64,000 bases of DNA from Pseudomonas sp. JUb42 (GCF_024807945.1 NZ_JANUFD010000004.1:124001-188000), one strand, 5' to 3'. Shown: positions 17,102 to 25,410, numbered from the stretch's first letter. Program-made: numbers and translations. The notes: generated by a model from the letters alone, not told the origin.

Positions 17102-18544
17102 ATGACCGCCAAACGCCTATACACCGACGCCCTGGCCGGGCTCACCACCTCGTTCGCCCTTGTCCCTGAATGTATTGCCTTTGCCCTGGTGGCCCATCTC
17201 AACCCGCTGATGGGCCTATATGGCGCATTCATTATCTGCACCCTTACGGCACTGTTCGGTGGACGGCCGGGAATGGTTTCTGGTGCGGCGGGCTCAATGG
17301 CGGTGGTGATTGTCGCGCTGGTGGTGCAACACGGCGTGCAATACCTGCTGGCCACGGTGCTGCTGGGCGGCGTGGTGATGATGGCTTTTGGTCTGCTGAG
17401 ACTGGGCAAGCTGGTGCGCATGGTGCCGCACTCGGTGATGCTCGGCTTCGTCAACGGCCTGGCCATCGTCATTGCCATGGCTCAGCTGGAGCACTTCAAG
17501 TCCGGTGACACCTGGCTCAGCGGCCCGTCGCTGTATCTGATGGTCGGCCTGGTGGCCCTGACCATGACCATCGTCTACCTGCTGCCGCGCCTGACCCGTA
17601 GCGTGCCGCCGGCTCTGGTAGCGATCCTCACCACCGGGCTGCTGGTCTACCTGTTGAAACTGCCGACCCATACCCTTGGCGACATGGCCCATATCGCCGG
17701 TGGCCTGCCAGCTTTTGCCGTGCCGGATATCCCCTGGAACCTCGATACCCTGCGCATCATCGCGCCCTACGCAATCCTCATGGCTCTGGTCGGCCTGCTG
17801 GAAACCCTGCTGACCCTCAACCTCACCGACGAAATCACCGAAAGCCGCGGGTATCCAGATCGCGAATGCGTCGCCCTGGGCGCGGCCAATATCGCTTCGG
17901 GCCTGTTCGGCGGCATGGGCGGCTGCGCCATGATCGGGCAGACCGCCGTCAACCTGGGTTCGGGTGGGCGCGGCCGGTTGTCGGGCGTCGTCGCGGGCGT
18001 GGCAATCCTGTTGTTCATACTGTTTCTCTCGCCGATGATCGAGAGCATCCCCCTCGCCGCCCTGGTCGGGGTGATGTTCGTGGTGTCACAGCAGACCTTT
18101 GCCTGGGCCTCGTTGCGTGTGATCAACAAGGTGCCGCTCAACGACGTCCTGGTGATCATTGCCGTGACCGTCATCACAGTCCTGACCGACCTGGCCACGG
18201 CAGTGTTCTACGGCATCATCATCGCCGCCCTGAATTTCGCCTGGCAGCACGCCCGACAGCTGTACTCGGACAGCCATGTGGAAAACGGCGAGAAGCTGTA
18301 TCACGTCCACGGCACACTGTTTTTCGCCTCGACCACCGCCTTCCTCAATCAGTTTGACCCGGCCAACGACCCGGACCACGTCACCCTGGATTGCAGCCAC
18401 CTGGCCTTCGTCGACTACTCCGCAATCGCCGCCCTGAATACTCTGCGCGAGCGCTACGCCAAGGCGGGCAAGCATGTGCGGATCATTCACCTGTCCGAGC
18501 GCTGCAAGAAGCTGCTCAAGCGCGCCCGGGCCCATCACGAATAA
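17102..18544 (+). CDS. SulP-family anion transporter with STAS domain
   Basis: This 480-residue protein has about ten to twelve membrane helices, the SulP front LTTSFALVPECIAFALVA, and a cytoplasmic STAS domain over the last 110 residues (HVTLDCSHLAFVDYSAIAALN). Members move sulfate, bicarbonate or other anions. There is no adjacent carbonic anhydrase or sulfate-assimilation gene, so the substrate is open. The ATG at 17102 follows AGG with suitable spacing. It meets the isochorismatase-like gene head-on with a 0-bp gap. Confidence 0.88.
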   Translation: MTAKRLYTDALAGLTTSFALVPECIAFALVAHLNPLMGLYGAFIICTLTALFGGRPGMVSGAAGSMAVVIVALVVQHGVQYLLATVLLGGVVMMAFGLLRLGKLVRMVPHSVMLGFVNGLAIVIAMAQLEHFKSGDTWLSGPSLYLMVGLVALTMTIVYLLPRLTRSVPPALVAILTTGLLVYLLKLPTHTLGDMAHIAGGLPAFAVPDIPWNLDTLRIIAPYAILMALVGLLETLLTLNLTDEITESRGYPDRECVALGAANIASGLFGGMGGCAMIGQTAVNLGSGGRGRLSGVVAGVAILLFILFLSPMIESIPLAALVGVMFVVSQQTFAWASLRVINKVPLNDVLVIIAVTVITVLTDLATAVFYGIIIAALNFAWQHARQLYSDSHVENGEKLYHVHGTLFFASTTAFLNQFDPANDPDHVTLDCSHLAFVDYSAIAALNTLRERYAKAGKHVRIIHLSERCKKLLKRARAHHE

Positions 18545-19102
18545 TCAGTCAGCCGCCAGCAAGTCCCGGGTCGCCAGCACCGTTGCATATTCGCCATGCA
18601 GGTTGCCCAGGGACATGCCATGCACCTCTTCAGCCGTACGCGGCGTGCCAAAGAAGTCCGCGCCGTCGAAGGTGTAACAGGCGTCATGGGGCACGATCAC
18701 CTCGAAGCCCAGATTGCCGCCACTGCGCGCCGTAGACTCCACCGAGTTATTGGTAATCACGCCGACGATCACCACCTGAGTGATCGCGTCATCGCGCAGC
18801 CATTGCTGCAAAACTCTGGCGCTGAACGCATCCGGCACCTGCTTGCGCAACTCCCGCTCGCCCGGCAACGGCATAAAAGCCGGTTGATACTCCACCCCCG
18901 ACTGCTCGGGCCAGAACACCGAATCCGGCGAACGGGAAAAATGCCGCACATGAATCACCGGCCGCCCGGCCTGGCGCCATGCCTGCAACAGCGCCAGCAT
19001 CTGGCTCTCTGCATCCGGATTGTTGCGCCGCCCCAACTTTGGGTGGTTCATGCCCTGTTGCATGTCGATGATGATCAGGGTGGTGTTGGAGTGCAGGTGC
19101 AT
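18545..19102 (-). CDS. Isochorismatase-fold protein with Ser in place of catalytic Cys
   Basis: This 185-residue protein has the cysteine-hydrolase fold: Asp13 in LIIIDMQQGM, Lys88 as the probable second triad residue, and GVITNNSVESTARSGG where the nucleophile normally sits. Residue 120 is Ser where nicotinamidases have Cys. A Ser-type subfamily of this fold exists, so this is likely a real variant and not an error, but ordinary amidohydrolase chemistry cannot be assumed. The ATG at 19102 gives the standard start. It lies 25 bp downstream of the LysR gene on the same strand and may share its transcript. Confidence 0.8.
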   Translation of the reverse strand: MHLHSNTTLIIIDMQQGMNHPKLGRRNNPDAESQMLALLQAWRQAGRPVIHVRHFSRSPDSVFWPEQSGVEYQPAFMPLPGERELRKQVPDAFSARVLQQWLRDDAITQVVIVGVITNNSVESTARSGGNLGFEVIVPHDACYTFDGADFFGTPRTAEEVHGMSLGNLHGEYATVLATRDLLAAD

Positions 19103-19127
19103 GGGAGTGTCCCGAAGAGGTAAATGG

Positions 19128-20051
19128 TCAAATCGCACTGAATCGCTGAGCCAAACCCTGCTCGGCGAACTGCTCGATGATGAAGTCGACGAAGGCCCGG
19201 CTCTTGCCGGGCAGCAGTTTGTGCTCGCGGTAATAAAGCGAAATATTGCCATCATCGACATACCAGTCCGGCAGCACCCGTTGCAAGGCGCCGCTCTTCA
19301 GATAAGGCAAGGCGAACGGCATGCTCACCAGGGCGACGCCCAGGCCCTGTTCGGCGGCAGAGCAGGCGGCCTCGGAATCGCTCATGGTCATGCGTTGTTT
19401 CAGGCTCAGCGGGCTTTGCGTCTGTTGGCGACTGGTCAGCGGCCAATTGCGCACACGGCCAGTCTGGGGCGAACGGATCAGAATGCCATCGTGCCCGAAC
19501 AAATCGTCCGGATGGCTGATCGGCGCATGACTGGCCAGGTAGCCGGTGGACGCCACCAACACCCGATGCGCCACCGCCAGCTTGCGCGCCACCACGCCTT
19601 GAGGCAGCTCGAAACCGCCGCCAATGGCAGCATCGAACCCTTGGGCAATCAAATCCACCTGACGGTTATCAAAATGCCAGTCCGGACTGATCGCCGGATA
19701 GCGCCGCAGGAACTCACCCAATAGCGGCAACACATACAGCCGCCCGAATATCGTGCCCATGCTGACCTTGAGCGTGCCTGCGGGCTGACCCTGGGCGCTG
19801 GCGATATTGGCCACGGCATTCTGGATGGTATGGAAGCTGGTACCGACCTCGGCCAGAAATCTTTGCCCCGCTTCAGTCAAGGTCAGGCTGCGGGTACTAC
19901 GCTGGAACAGCCGCACGCCAAGTCCGGCCTCCAGGCGCGCGACACTTTTGCCCACTGCCGCTGGCGTCAGGCTCAAACGCCGTGCGGCCTCGGCAAAACT
20001 GCCTACCTCGGCGCTGCAAACGAAACACTCGATGCTGTTGAAGTGTTCCAT
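19128..20051 (-). CDS. LysR-family transcriptional regulator
   Basis: This 307-residue protein has an N-terminal winged helix-turn-helix (FAEAARRLSLTPAAVGKSVARLEAGLGVRLFQR) and a periplasmic-binding-like effector domain. It is divergent from the short-chain dehydrogenase gene, with 119 bp between the start codons, the classic arrangement for a LysR protein controlling its neighbour. The isochorismatase-fold gene follows it on the same strand. The inducer is unknown. Confidence 0.92.
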   Translation of the reverse strand: MEHFNSIECFVCSAEVGSFAEAARRLSLTPAAVGKSVARLEAGLGVRLFQRSTRSLTLTEAGQRFLAEVGTSFHTIQNAVANIASAQGQPAGTLKVSMGTIFGRLYVLPLLGEFLRRYPAISPDWHFDNRQVDLIAQGFDAAIGGGFELPQGVVARKLAVAHRVLVASTGYLASHAPISHPDDLFGHDGILIRSPQTGRVRNWPLTSRQQTQSPLSLKQRMTMSDSEAACSAAEQGLGVALVSMPFALPYLKSGALQRVLPDWYVDDGNISLYYREHKLLPGKSRAFVDFIIEQFAEQGLAQRFSAI

Positions 20052-20170
20052 GACGTCGCGATTCGATACTTTTGGTTTACACAGACTATCTCAATTACCG
20101 GCTACTCAGGAGTTAATCAGAGTTCGATACTGGCCCCCATCAACTCACCCCCCCACTACTGGAGAACACC

Positions 20171-20920
20171 ATGACTTACGCACAAAACCTCACCGGCAAA
20201 ACCGCACTGGTCCAGGGCGGCTCACGCGGCATCGGCGCCGCCATCGTCAAGCGCCTGGCCGCAGAAGGCGCAGCAGTCGCCTTTACCTACGTCAGCTCCG
20301 AAGCCAAGGCCAAGGAACTGCAGGACAGCATCACCGCTGCAGGCGGCAAGGCTCTGGCCATCCACGCCGACAGCGCCGATGAAAAAGCCATCCGCGCAGC
20401 GGTCACCAGCACCGTGCAAGCCTTTGGCGGCCTGGACATTCTGGTCAACAACGCTGGCGTACTGGCCGTCGGCCCGCTGGAAGACTTCAGCATGGAAGAC
20501 TTCGACCGCACCCTGAACATCAACGTGCGCAGCGTCTTCATCGCCACCCAGGCCGCCGCACAGCATATGAAAGAAGGCGGCCGCGTCATCAACATCGGCA
20601 GCACCAACGCCGACCGCATGCCCTTCGCCGGTGGCGGCGTCTACGCCATGAGCAAATCGGCGCTGGTCGGCCTGACCAAAGGCCTGGCCCGCGACCTGGG
20701 CCCGCGCGGCATCACCATCAACAACGTTCAGCCCGGCCCGGTCGACACCGACATGAACCCGGCCAGCGGCGACTTCGCCGACTCGCTGATCCCGCTGATG
20801 GCCGTCGGTCGCTACGGCCACGTTGAAGAGGTCGCCAGCTTCGTCAGCTACCTGGCAGGCCCGGAAGCCGGTTACATCACCGGTGCCGGCCTGACCATCG
20901 ACGGCGGCTTCGGCGCCTGA
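20171..20920 (+). CDS. Short-chain dehydrogenase/reductase
   Basis: This 249-residue NAD(P)-dependent oxidoreductase has the Rossmann motif QGGSRGIG (residues 15-22), NNAGV in strand 4, the active-site Tyr and Lys in YAMSKSALVGLTKG, and the C-terminal block GPEAGYITGAGLTIDGG. Gln15 takes the place of the usual Thr in TGxxxGIG. An Arg after the second Gly suggests NADPH preference. It is divergent from the LysR gene, which probably regulates it. A clear terminator follows. Confidence 0.92.
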   Translation: MTYAQNLTGKTALVQGGSRGIGAAIVKRLAAEGAAVAFTYVSSEAKAKELQDSITAAGGKALAIHADSADEKAIRAAVTSTVQAFGGLDILVNNAGVLAVGPLEDFSMEDFDRTLNINVRSVFIATQAAAQHMKEGGRVINIGSTNADRMPFAGGGVYAMSKSALVGLTKGLARDLGPRGITINNVQPGPVDTDMNPASGDFADSLIPLMAVGRYGHVEEVASFVSYLAGPEAGYITGAGLTIDGGFGA

Positions 20921-20936
20921 TCCAAGGCAACCCCAG

Positions 20937-20977
20937 GCGTCCGGCAAGGCTTTTAGCCACTGCCGGACGCTTTTCTG
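20937..20977 (+). terminator. Rho-independent terminator of the SDR gene
   Basis: Perfect 10-bp arms GCGTCCGGCA/TGCCGGACGC are followed by TTTTCTG. Confidence 0.85.
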
Positions 20978-21008
20978 CTTAACCGCATGAAAATTCTGAA
21001 AAAAAGTT

Positions 21009-21037
21009 TTGCGTTCGGGAAAGGTTTCAACTACATT
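21009..21037 (+). promoter_or_regulatory. Sigma-70-type promoter of tRNA-Ser
   Basis: TTGCGT and TACATT are separated by 17 bp, placing the start about 30 bp before the mature tRNA. A GC-rich GCGCGCC discriminator follows, as is usual for stable RNA promoters. Confidence 0.55.
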
Positions 21038-21073
21038 AGCGCGCCTCGACACAGCAAGCCTGTGACGAGATAC

Positions 21074-21163
21074 GGTGAAGTGTCCGAGTGGCTTAAGGAG
21101 CACGCCTGGAAAGTGTGTATACAAGAAATTGTATCGAGAGTTCGAATCTCTCCTTCACCGCCA
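21074..21163 (+). tRNA. tRNA-Ser (anticodon GGA)
   Basis: A 90-nt class II tRNA with acceptor stem GGTGAAG/CTTCACC, discriminator G and encoded CCA. The D arm contains GAGTGGCTTAAGGAGC, the anticodon loop reads CTGGAAA, there is a long variable arm, and the T arm contains GAGAGTTCGAATCTCTC. It is monocistronic, with its own promoter and terminator. No repeated 3' end marking an integrated element was seen downstream. Confidence 0.97.
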
Positions 21164-21176
21164 AATTGAAACAACG

Positions 21177-21220
21177 CAAAGCCCCTGAGATTCCTAGCGA
21201 ACTCAGGGGCTTTGTGGTTT
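21177..21220 (+). terminator. Rho-independent terminator of tRNA-Ser
   Basis: Arms CAAAGCCCCTGAG/CTCAGGGGCTTTG form a 13-bp stem 14 bp after the tRNA, followed by a T-rich stretch. Confidence 0.88.
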
Positions 21221-21377
21221 TTGGCGTTTGGAAAAAAACTCCTTCTTGTCCCGTGCATACTGCCAAGACTCATTCAGTCGAGCGATGCAAATGCACCATC
21301 CATCGTCAGTTCGTGAATTTCTCTGAACCCTTCCCACTCCCGCCTACACTAATCCTGTAACCGTGCGGAGGTGACAC

Positions 21378-21599
21378 ATGAGAACTGAGTATTACTGGAT
21401 AATGTTGGCTGTAGTCGTGGTGCTTGCTGATCTGTTTGCTGTTTTCAGTATTCGGCGCAGCGCCGCCAATGCTGAGAGCAAGGCATTTTGGCAGGTGATA
21501 ATCATCTGGGTGCCAGTGTTGGGCGTGATGCTCTGGGCGATCATGGGGCCCAAGAACATTCCACACTCTCATCCGACTCACAGCGAACATCACTCCTGA
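21378..21599 (+). CDS. Small membrane protein, PLDc_N-like
   Basis: This 73-residue protein has two membrane helices (about residues 6-24 and 38-55) and the WVPVLGVMLWAIMG segment typical of the phospholipase-D N-terminal (PLDc_N) domain occurring alone. The C-terminus is rich in His (HSHPTHSEHHS), which might bind metal. A strong GGAGG precedes the ATG. Function is unknown. Confidence 0.75.
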   Translation: MRTEYYWIMLAVVVVLADLFAVFSIRRSAANAESKAFWQVIIIWVPVLGVMLWAIMGPKNIPHSHPTHSEHHS

Positions 21600-21615
21600 G
21601 TCAGACAGAGGCTTT

Positions 21616-21666
21616 GTAGGAGCTGCCGAAGGCTGCGAACGGATCGCAGCCTCCGACAGCCCCTCC
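21616..21666. repeat. Short hairpin repeat, GTAGGAGCTGCCGAAGGCTG type
   Basis: GTAGGAGCTGCCGAAGGCTG pairs with GCAGCCTCCGACAGCCCCTCC around a 10-nt centre. It is a fifth REP-like type, seen once here. Confidence 0.7.
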
Positions 21667-21760
21667 CTTTCATGCTCCGCAAGCGCTGCAACAGGCTTGC
21701 GGTTTCGTCGTGTCGCGAATGCGACAAAACGCTCGACCATGCTCATCCAAGGACTAAGTA

Positions 21761-22141
21761 TTGAAACACCTGATATTCGCCCTCGCTTTCGCCCTGTCTC
21801 TGACAAGCACTGTTGCTTGGGCACAGGATCTATCCGAACAGGAAAAATCTGCCGCAAACGCCTTCAAGGTTTTCTGGGCATCGACCAACTGCGCAGACAT
21901 GCGCAAGCTCAGCGACTGGCCCCAGCTCGTTGCAAAAATGCACAGCAACGATAAGGAACTGTGCGATAGCCTTGTCAGCCTGCATCAGTTCGTCCAGCAG
22001 GTGGATGTGACTGGGGTGCAGCTGCTACCCGGTGATAAAGCACGGGTGAGCGCAAACATCAGCATGCTCACGGGCACAAGCATTAAACAGCAGGACACCT
22101 TTACCCTGGTCGGCGGCAAATGGCTGCTCTCGGCACAATAA
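21761..22141 (+). CDS. Small secreted hypothetical protein
   Basis: This 126-residue protein has a signal peptide (HLIFALAFALSLTSTVAWAQ, cleavage after AWA near residue 21). The mature part has two Cys residues (in NCADM and ELCDS) that could form a disulfide in the periplasm. The TTG at 21761, seven bases after AAGGA, is the best start; no ATG fits. I do not recognise the family. A strong bidirectional terminator follows. Confidence 0.7.
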   Translation: MKHLIFALAFALSLTSTVAWAQDLSEQEKSAANAFKVFWASTNCADMRKLSDWPQLVAKMHSNDKELCDSLVSLHQFVQQVDVTGVQLLPGDKARVSANISMLTGTSIKQQDTFTLVGGKWLLSAQ

Positions 22142-22151
22142 ATCGCGCATA

Positions 22152-22180
22152 AAAAAGCCCTGAGCAGGTCAGGGCTTTTT
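22152..22180. terminator. Bidirectional terminator
   Basis: AAAAAGCCCTGA/TCAGGGCTTTTT with a 5-nt loop lies between convergent genes and serves both strands. Confidence 0.9.
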
Positions 22181-22202
22181 CTTTACCGATAGTGCCTGCG
22201 CC

Positions 22203-23330
22203 TTACTTCAGCACTCCGGCCTGAGGCACGATCTGCACCGGCGTGCGCGAGCGACGCGCCAGGGCGTTGCCCATGCGGATCGCCGGCAGCTCGATGTACT
22301 TATAGGTCAGTGCCGACATCCCGATAGTCCCCAATAGCGCAACGGCCATATAAGCGCCGGTGTACCAGTGTTGAAGCCACTCGATATGGCAGTTCTGGAT
22401 CACCCAGACCATGCTGTACATCACCACCGGGTGGAACAGGTACAGCGAATAACTGATCGCCCCCAACCAGGCCAGCCAGGCCCAGTTCAACTTGCACACC
22501 GTGGCCAGTGCCAGAAAGGTCACGATGCCAATGGCATAAGGGATAAAGAAGTGAATAACTTTGATATCCGGATCGACTTTCACCATGTAATAAGTGACCG
22601 CCACCCCGGCAAACATCGCCCACAGGCCGACGAATCCAAATACTGACAGTTTCGCCAGTACGGGCAGCGCCTGGCCGTCATACCACATGCGAAATAATGC
22701 GCCCCAGAACATGATGCTCAAGTGCAGCGATAACATCGTCAGCACCGGATCCGGCGTGTAGGGCAATGGATGGCCGACAAACGCCACCAATAGCGGCAAC
22801 AACGTAAAGGTGCTGAAGGCAAAAATCAGCCCGATCAATACGGTTGGCGAACGCAATACACCCTGCACGAACAGCACCACGCACAAGACGTAGAACGCCA
22901 GCTCGGTCTGCAAAGTCCAGTACTGCCCCTGCACCGAAGGATGGCCCATGGCCTCCTGCAGCATGGTCAGGTTCCACAGGATCGACGACAGAGAGATGTC
23001 CTTGCCCCAGATATACCAAAAGGTAATCAGGCCAAAAGGAATGGAGAACCAGTAGACCGGATACAAGCGAAACAGGCGCTTGATCAGAAACTCGCGGCAG
23101 GACTCTCGTCGCTCGCCGCGCAAGCTGGACGGAATCACGAAACCGCTGACGGCGAAGAAAATCACCACGCCAATGCGGCCGACATCAATCAGCGCGGCAA
23201 AGTCATGAAGCCGGTCTTGAATAGACGGGGTCGCGATCAGCACAAACTGCTCGCTGGTGTGCATCCAGATCACCAACAGAGCGGCAATCGCCCGCAGGCT
23301 ATCTATATGGGAAAAGCGCGTACTGCTCAT
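22203..23330 (-). CDS. Acyltransferase family 3 (OafA/YrhL-like) membrane protein
   Basis: This 375-residue inner-membrane protein has about ten helices and the acyltransferase-3 signature: DSLRAIAALLVIWMHTSEQF near the N-terminus with the active-site His, then RIGVVIFFAVSGFVIP. Such enzymes O-acetylate lipopolysaccharide O-antigen, exopolysaccharide or other surface glycans. There is no glycan gene cluster alongside, so the acceptor is unknown. It is a single-gene unit ending at a bidirectional terminator. Confidence 0.9.
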   Translation of the reverse strand: MSSTRFSHIDSLRAIAALLVIWMHTSEQFVLIATPSIQDRLHDFAALIDVGRIGVVIFFAVSGFVIPSSLRGERRESCREFLIKRLFRLYPVYWFSIPFGLITFWYIWGKDISLSSILWNLTMLQEAMGHPSVQGQYWTLQTELAFYVLCVVLFVQGVLRSPTVLIGLIFAFSTFTLLPLLVAFVGHPLPYTPDPVLTMLSLHLSIMFWGALFRMWYDGQALPVLAKLSVFGFVGLWAMFAGVAVTYYMVKVDPDIKVIHFFIPYAIGIVTFLALATVCKLNWAWLAWLGAISYSLYLFHPVVMYSMVWVIQNCHIEWLQHWYTGAYMAVALLGTIGMSALTYKYIELPAIRMGNALARRSRTPVQIVPQAGVLK

Positions 23331-23447
23331 AACATCATTCCTTGATCGTCCTGCCCGTCACCAACCCCGGTAACGTCCTGCATATCAACGGCGCTAACCG
23401 CTACAACGAGGCGAGACATGTCTTATCCATTGCCGCCCATCAGGGAA

Positions 23448-23537
23448 CGGCGCTTTATTGTTTTTCTACGGGTTCTCACGGAAAAACCCGACAGTCTGTC
23501 GCCATGCCCAAACGCAAAAAAAGCCCGGCGGGCTTTT
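23448..23537 (+). other. Candidate small RNA with terminal hairpin
   Basis: In the 390-bp gap between divergent genes, GGGTTCTCACGGAAAAACCC and GACAGTCTGTC can fold as hairpins just before a compact terminator (23519-23537). No protein-coding frame is convincing and no strong promoter was found, so this is only a candidate. Confidence 0.25.
23519..23537. terminator. Compact bidirectional terminator-like hairpin
   Basis: AAAAGCCC-GGC-GGGCTTTT forms an 8-bp stem ending in four T residues on either strand. Confidence 0.65.
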
Positions 23538-23545
23538 CCTACGTT

Positions 23546-23611
23546 ACGGATGGCAGATTCAGCGCATTAAAGGGCAAATACGCTGACGCATTTGGCGTTT
23601 TTGCCATCCGT
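23546..23611. repeat. Long inverted repeat upstream of the DUF4337 gene
   Basis: ACGGATGGCA (23546-23555) and TGCCATCCGT (23602-23611) are perfect 10-bp arms that enclose a second pair, CAGCG/CGCTG. The structure lies 110 bp before the DUF4337 start and may be a structured leader or operator. Confidence 0.45.
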
Positions 23612-23720
23612 TCAGCTACTGTTCAGATACGGTATCAGAATCGATACATTACGATAGCACTTTGTATATGAAGCGCCATTACACTGCGTGCCCTCCCCCT
23701 TCGCCCAAAGATCCGCCCCC

Positions 23721-24299
23721 ATGATTGAAGAGTTCGAAGTTCCCAGCCCTCACGAGCGCCATGTGGAACACGTTACCGAGCACGCCCACCGTCACGGCGA
23801 CAGCTTCGCCAGCAAAATCGCGGTCATGACGGCCATCATGGCCACCCTCGGCGCCTTGCTCAGCTATCAGGCGGGCTCCAGCGAAAGCGAAGCGGCTATC
23901 GACAAGAACAACGCGGCCATCAAGAAAACCGAAGCGTCGAACCAGTGGAATTACTACCAGGCCAAATCCAGCCGCCAGAACCTGTCGGAACTGGCCATGC
24001 AGATCCCAGGCGTCGACAGCAAGCACTACGCCGCCGAAGCGCAGCGCTATAAGGCCGAGAAAGAAGAGGTCAAGAAAAAGGCCGACGAACTCGAAGCCCA
24101 GGCCAGCGAATGGGACGAGAAATCGGAAAAGGCCCTGCACCAGCACCACCGTTGGGCACAGGCGATGATGGCCATTCAGATTGCCATTTCAATGGCCGCC
24201 ATCACGTTGCTGACGCGCAAGGAATGGCTGAAAAACCTCGCCTACACGGCGGCCGGTGGCAGTGTGGTGTTGGGTCTGTTGGCGTGGTTGCATATCTAG
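23721..24299 (+). CDS. DUF4337-type membrane protein
   Basis: This 192-residue protein has one N-terminal membrane helix (about residues 27-44), a long charged coiled-coil (about residues 60-140, rich in Lys, Glu and Ala) and two C-terminal helices, the DUF4337 architecture. The region before the first helix is His-rich (HERHVEHVTEHAHRHG). The ATG at 23721 is chosen over a GTG eleven codons upstream. Function is unknown; it may be a stress or envelope scaffold, but nothing here shows that. Confidence 0.78.
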   Translation: MIEEFEVPSPHERHVEHVTEHAHRHGDSFASKIAVMTAIMATLGALLSYQAGSSESEAAIDKNNAAIKKTEASNQWNYYQAKSSRQNLSELAMQIPGVDSKHYAAEAQRYKAEKEEVKKKADELEAQASEWDEKSEKALHQHHRWAQAMMAIQIAISMAAITLLTRKEWLKNLAYTAAGGSVVLGLLAWLHI

Positions 24300-24309
24300 C
24301 GCAAGACCT

Positions 24310-24399
24310 GTGGGAGCCGCCTGGGTGGCGATCGAGTGCGAAGCGCTCGCAATAGCGTCAGTGACTGACCTGACGCCTCGCCAGCAAGCCGGCTCCCAC
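24310..24399. repeat. REP pair, GGCGATCGAGTGCGAAGCGC type
   Basis: It has the same conserved internal block as 15640-15729. It follows the DUF4337 gene. Confidence 0.88.
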
Positions 24400-24411
24400 G
24401 TTTACCAGGTC

Positions 24412-24624
24412 TCAGCAGGCACCGACGTGACGCAACGACAGGTCCAACTCTGCCCTCATTGCACCCAGCATATGCACAACAGCAAAGGGCAAATCACGCT
24501 CATCGCCCGCCCGCGCTTCGCCGCTTTCATAAGCGACGGCGGTGGTGCAACGCAGCATGTCGGAGATCGTGAGCAGGGATTTTTCGAGGGCAGCGAGGGA
24601 TTCGGGTGTAAGTGTTTTGATCAT
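24412..24624 (-). CDS. Small hypothetical protein (possibly DUF3077/DUF6124-like)
   Basis: This 70-residue soluble protein contains SLAALEKSLLTISDMLRC and FAVVHMLGAMRAELDLSLRH, which resemble the C-terminal half of small Pseudomonas proteins of the DUF3077/DUF6124 kind. The usual proline-rich N-terminal half is missing. GAGA lies eight bases before the ATG. It sits between two REP elements. Function is unknown. Confidence 0.5.
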   Translation of the reverse strand: MIKTLTPESLAALEKSLLTISDMLRCTTAVAYESGEARAGDERDLPFAVVHMLGAMRAELDLSLRHVGAC

Positions 24625-24865
24625 GGTCTGTCTCGTTATTGATGAATGTTCAGCGCATCAAAAAAAATGCGCTCTGCAAAGCCGTTATCCGTAACAACAT
24701 TTGCGTTTCATATTCCGAAAACAGGCTGCTAAACCCGATCACCAATACCTTAGCGACGGCGCATCCTAGAGTCTCGAAATGGCACGAGCAAGAGGCCAAA
24801 CTCACTTCAGAAATTTCATTCAAGAGAAAGAGAAACGCCCTCCAGGAAGTACCATCAACCATCCT

Positions 24866-24972
24866 GTGGGAGCGAGCGGGCGGCGATCCGACTTGCCCGC
24901 AAAGAGGCAGGTACATCCGCTAAACTTTTCCGAGCCTGACGCATCGCCTTCGCGGGCAAGCCTCGCTCCCAC
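24866..24972. repeat. REP pair, CGGGCAAGCCTCGCTCCCAC type
   Basis: The right arm is canonical and the left arm (GTGGGAGCGAGCGGGCGGCG) is degenerate, with a centre longer than in other copies. The rest of the 392-bp gap 24625-25016 shows no gene. Confidence 0.75.
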
Positions 24973-25016
24973 AGAGTCCGATCGCGCTATTCAAACAACC
25001 AGCGGCGGCCGGCACA

Positions 25017-25364
25017 TCAGGCCGCATCGACCTTGCGATGAATGAAGCGAACAATTACGTCGCGAAGAGCTTTGACACCGACAAAACCAATCACCCCACC
25101 TGCGCCAATCGACAGATTGGGTGGCCACGCCATCCATTCAATGATGCTGCTGGCGCATAAGCTGAGCCCCCCGCAAAGCAAGGATTCGAGCAGAATGCGC
25201 AAAGCGCTGGTTTCCTTGGCTTCATACAAGACACGCAGGACGGAGATGGCCATAGCCATTACTACGCCTTGCCAAAGAGGTTGGGTGAGGGTCAGCCAGA
25301 TGCCAGCCCAGACTGATGGATAGAGTTCCGGCGTCATGGTGAGTCTCTCGGGATTGAAGTGCAT
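25017..25364 (-). CDS. Lambda-family (class I, three-helix) phage-type holin
   Basis: This protein of 115 residues, or 106 from the second start, has three membrane helices (about residues 9-37, 48-70 and 74-96 of the shorter form) and a basic tail (RFIHRKVDAA), as in phage lambda-type holins and those of Pseudomonas tailocins. Two starts are possible: ATG at 25364 (GGAG four bases upstream) and ATG at 25337 (GAGAG seven bases upstream). Lambda holin uses such a pair to make holin and antiholin. It is divergent from a self-cleaving repressor, with an operator inside its promoter. No endolysin, spanin or tail gene is nearby. Holin identity rests on topology, size and context. Confidence 0.75.
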   Translation of the reverse strand: MHFNPERLTMTPELYPSVWAGIWLTLTQPLWQGVVMAMAISVLRVLYEAKETSALRILLESLLCGGLSLCASSIIEWMAWPPNLSIGAGGVIGFVGVKALRDVIVRFIHRKVDAA

Positions 25365-25381
25365 TTATCTCCGACGACATA

Positions 25382-25410
25382 AATATATATGCACTAACGC
25401 ATGTTTTCAA
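25382..25410 (-). promoter_or_regulatory. Sigma-70 promoter of the holin gene
   Basis: On the minus strand TTGAAA (25410-25405) and TATATT (25387-25382) are exactly 17 bp apart. Operator O1 occupies 14 of the 17 spacer bases, so bound repressor would exclude RNA polymerase. Confidence 0.75.

Noticed and set aside
21110..21140. GTATACAAGAAATTGTATC as a GntR operator like that at 1080
   Set aside because: It is the variable arm of tRNA-Ser and is explained by RNA pairing.
21074..21377. Integration of a genomic island at tRNA-Ser
   Set aside because: No integrase and no direct repeat of the tRNA 3' end were seen downstream within the window.
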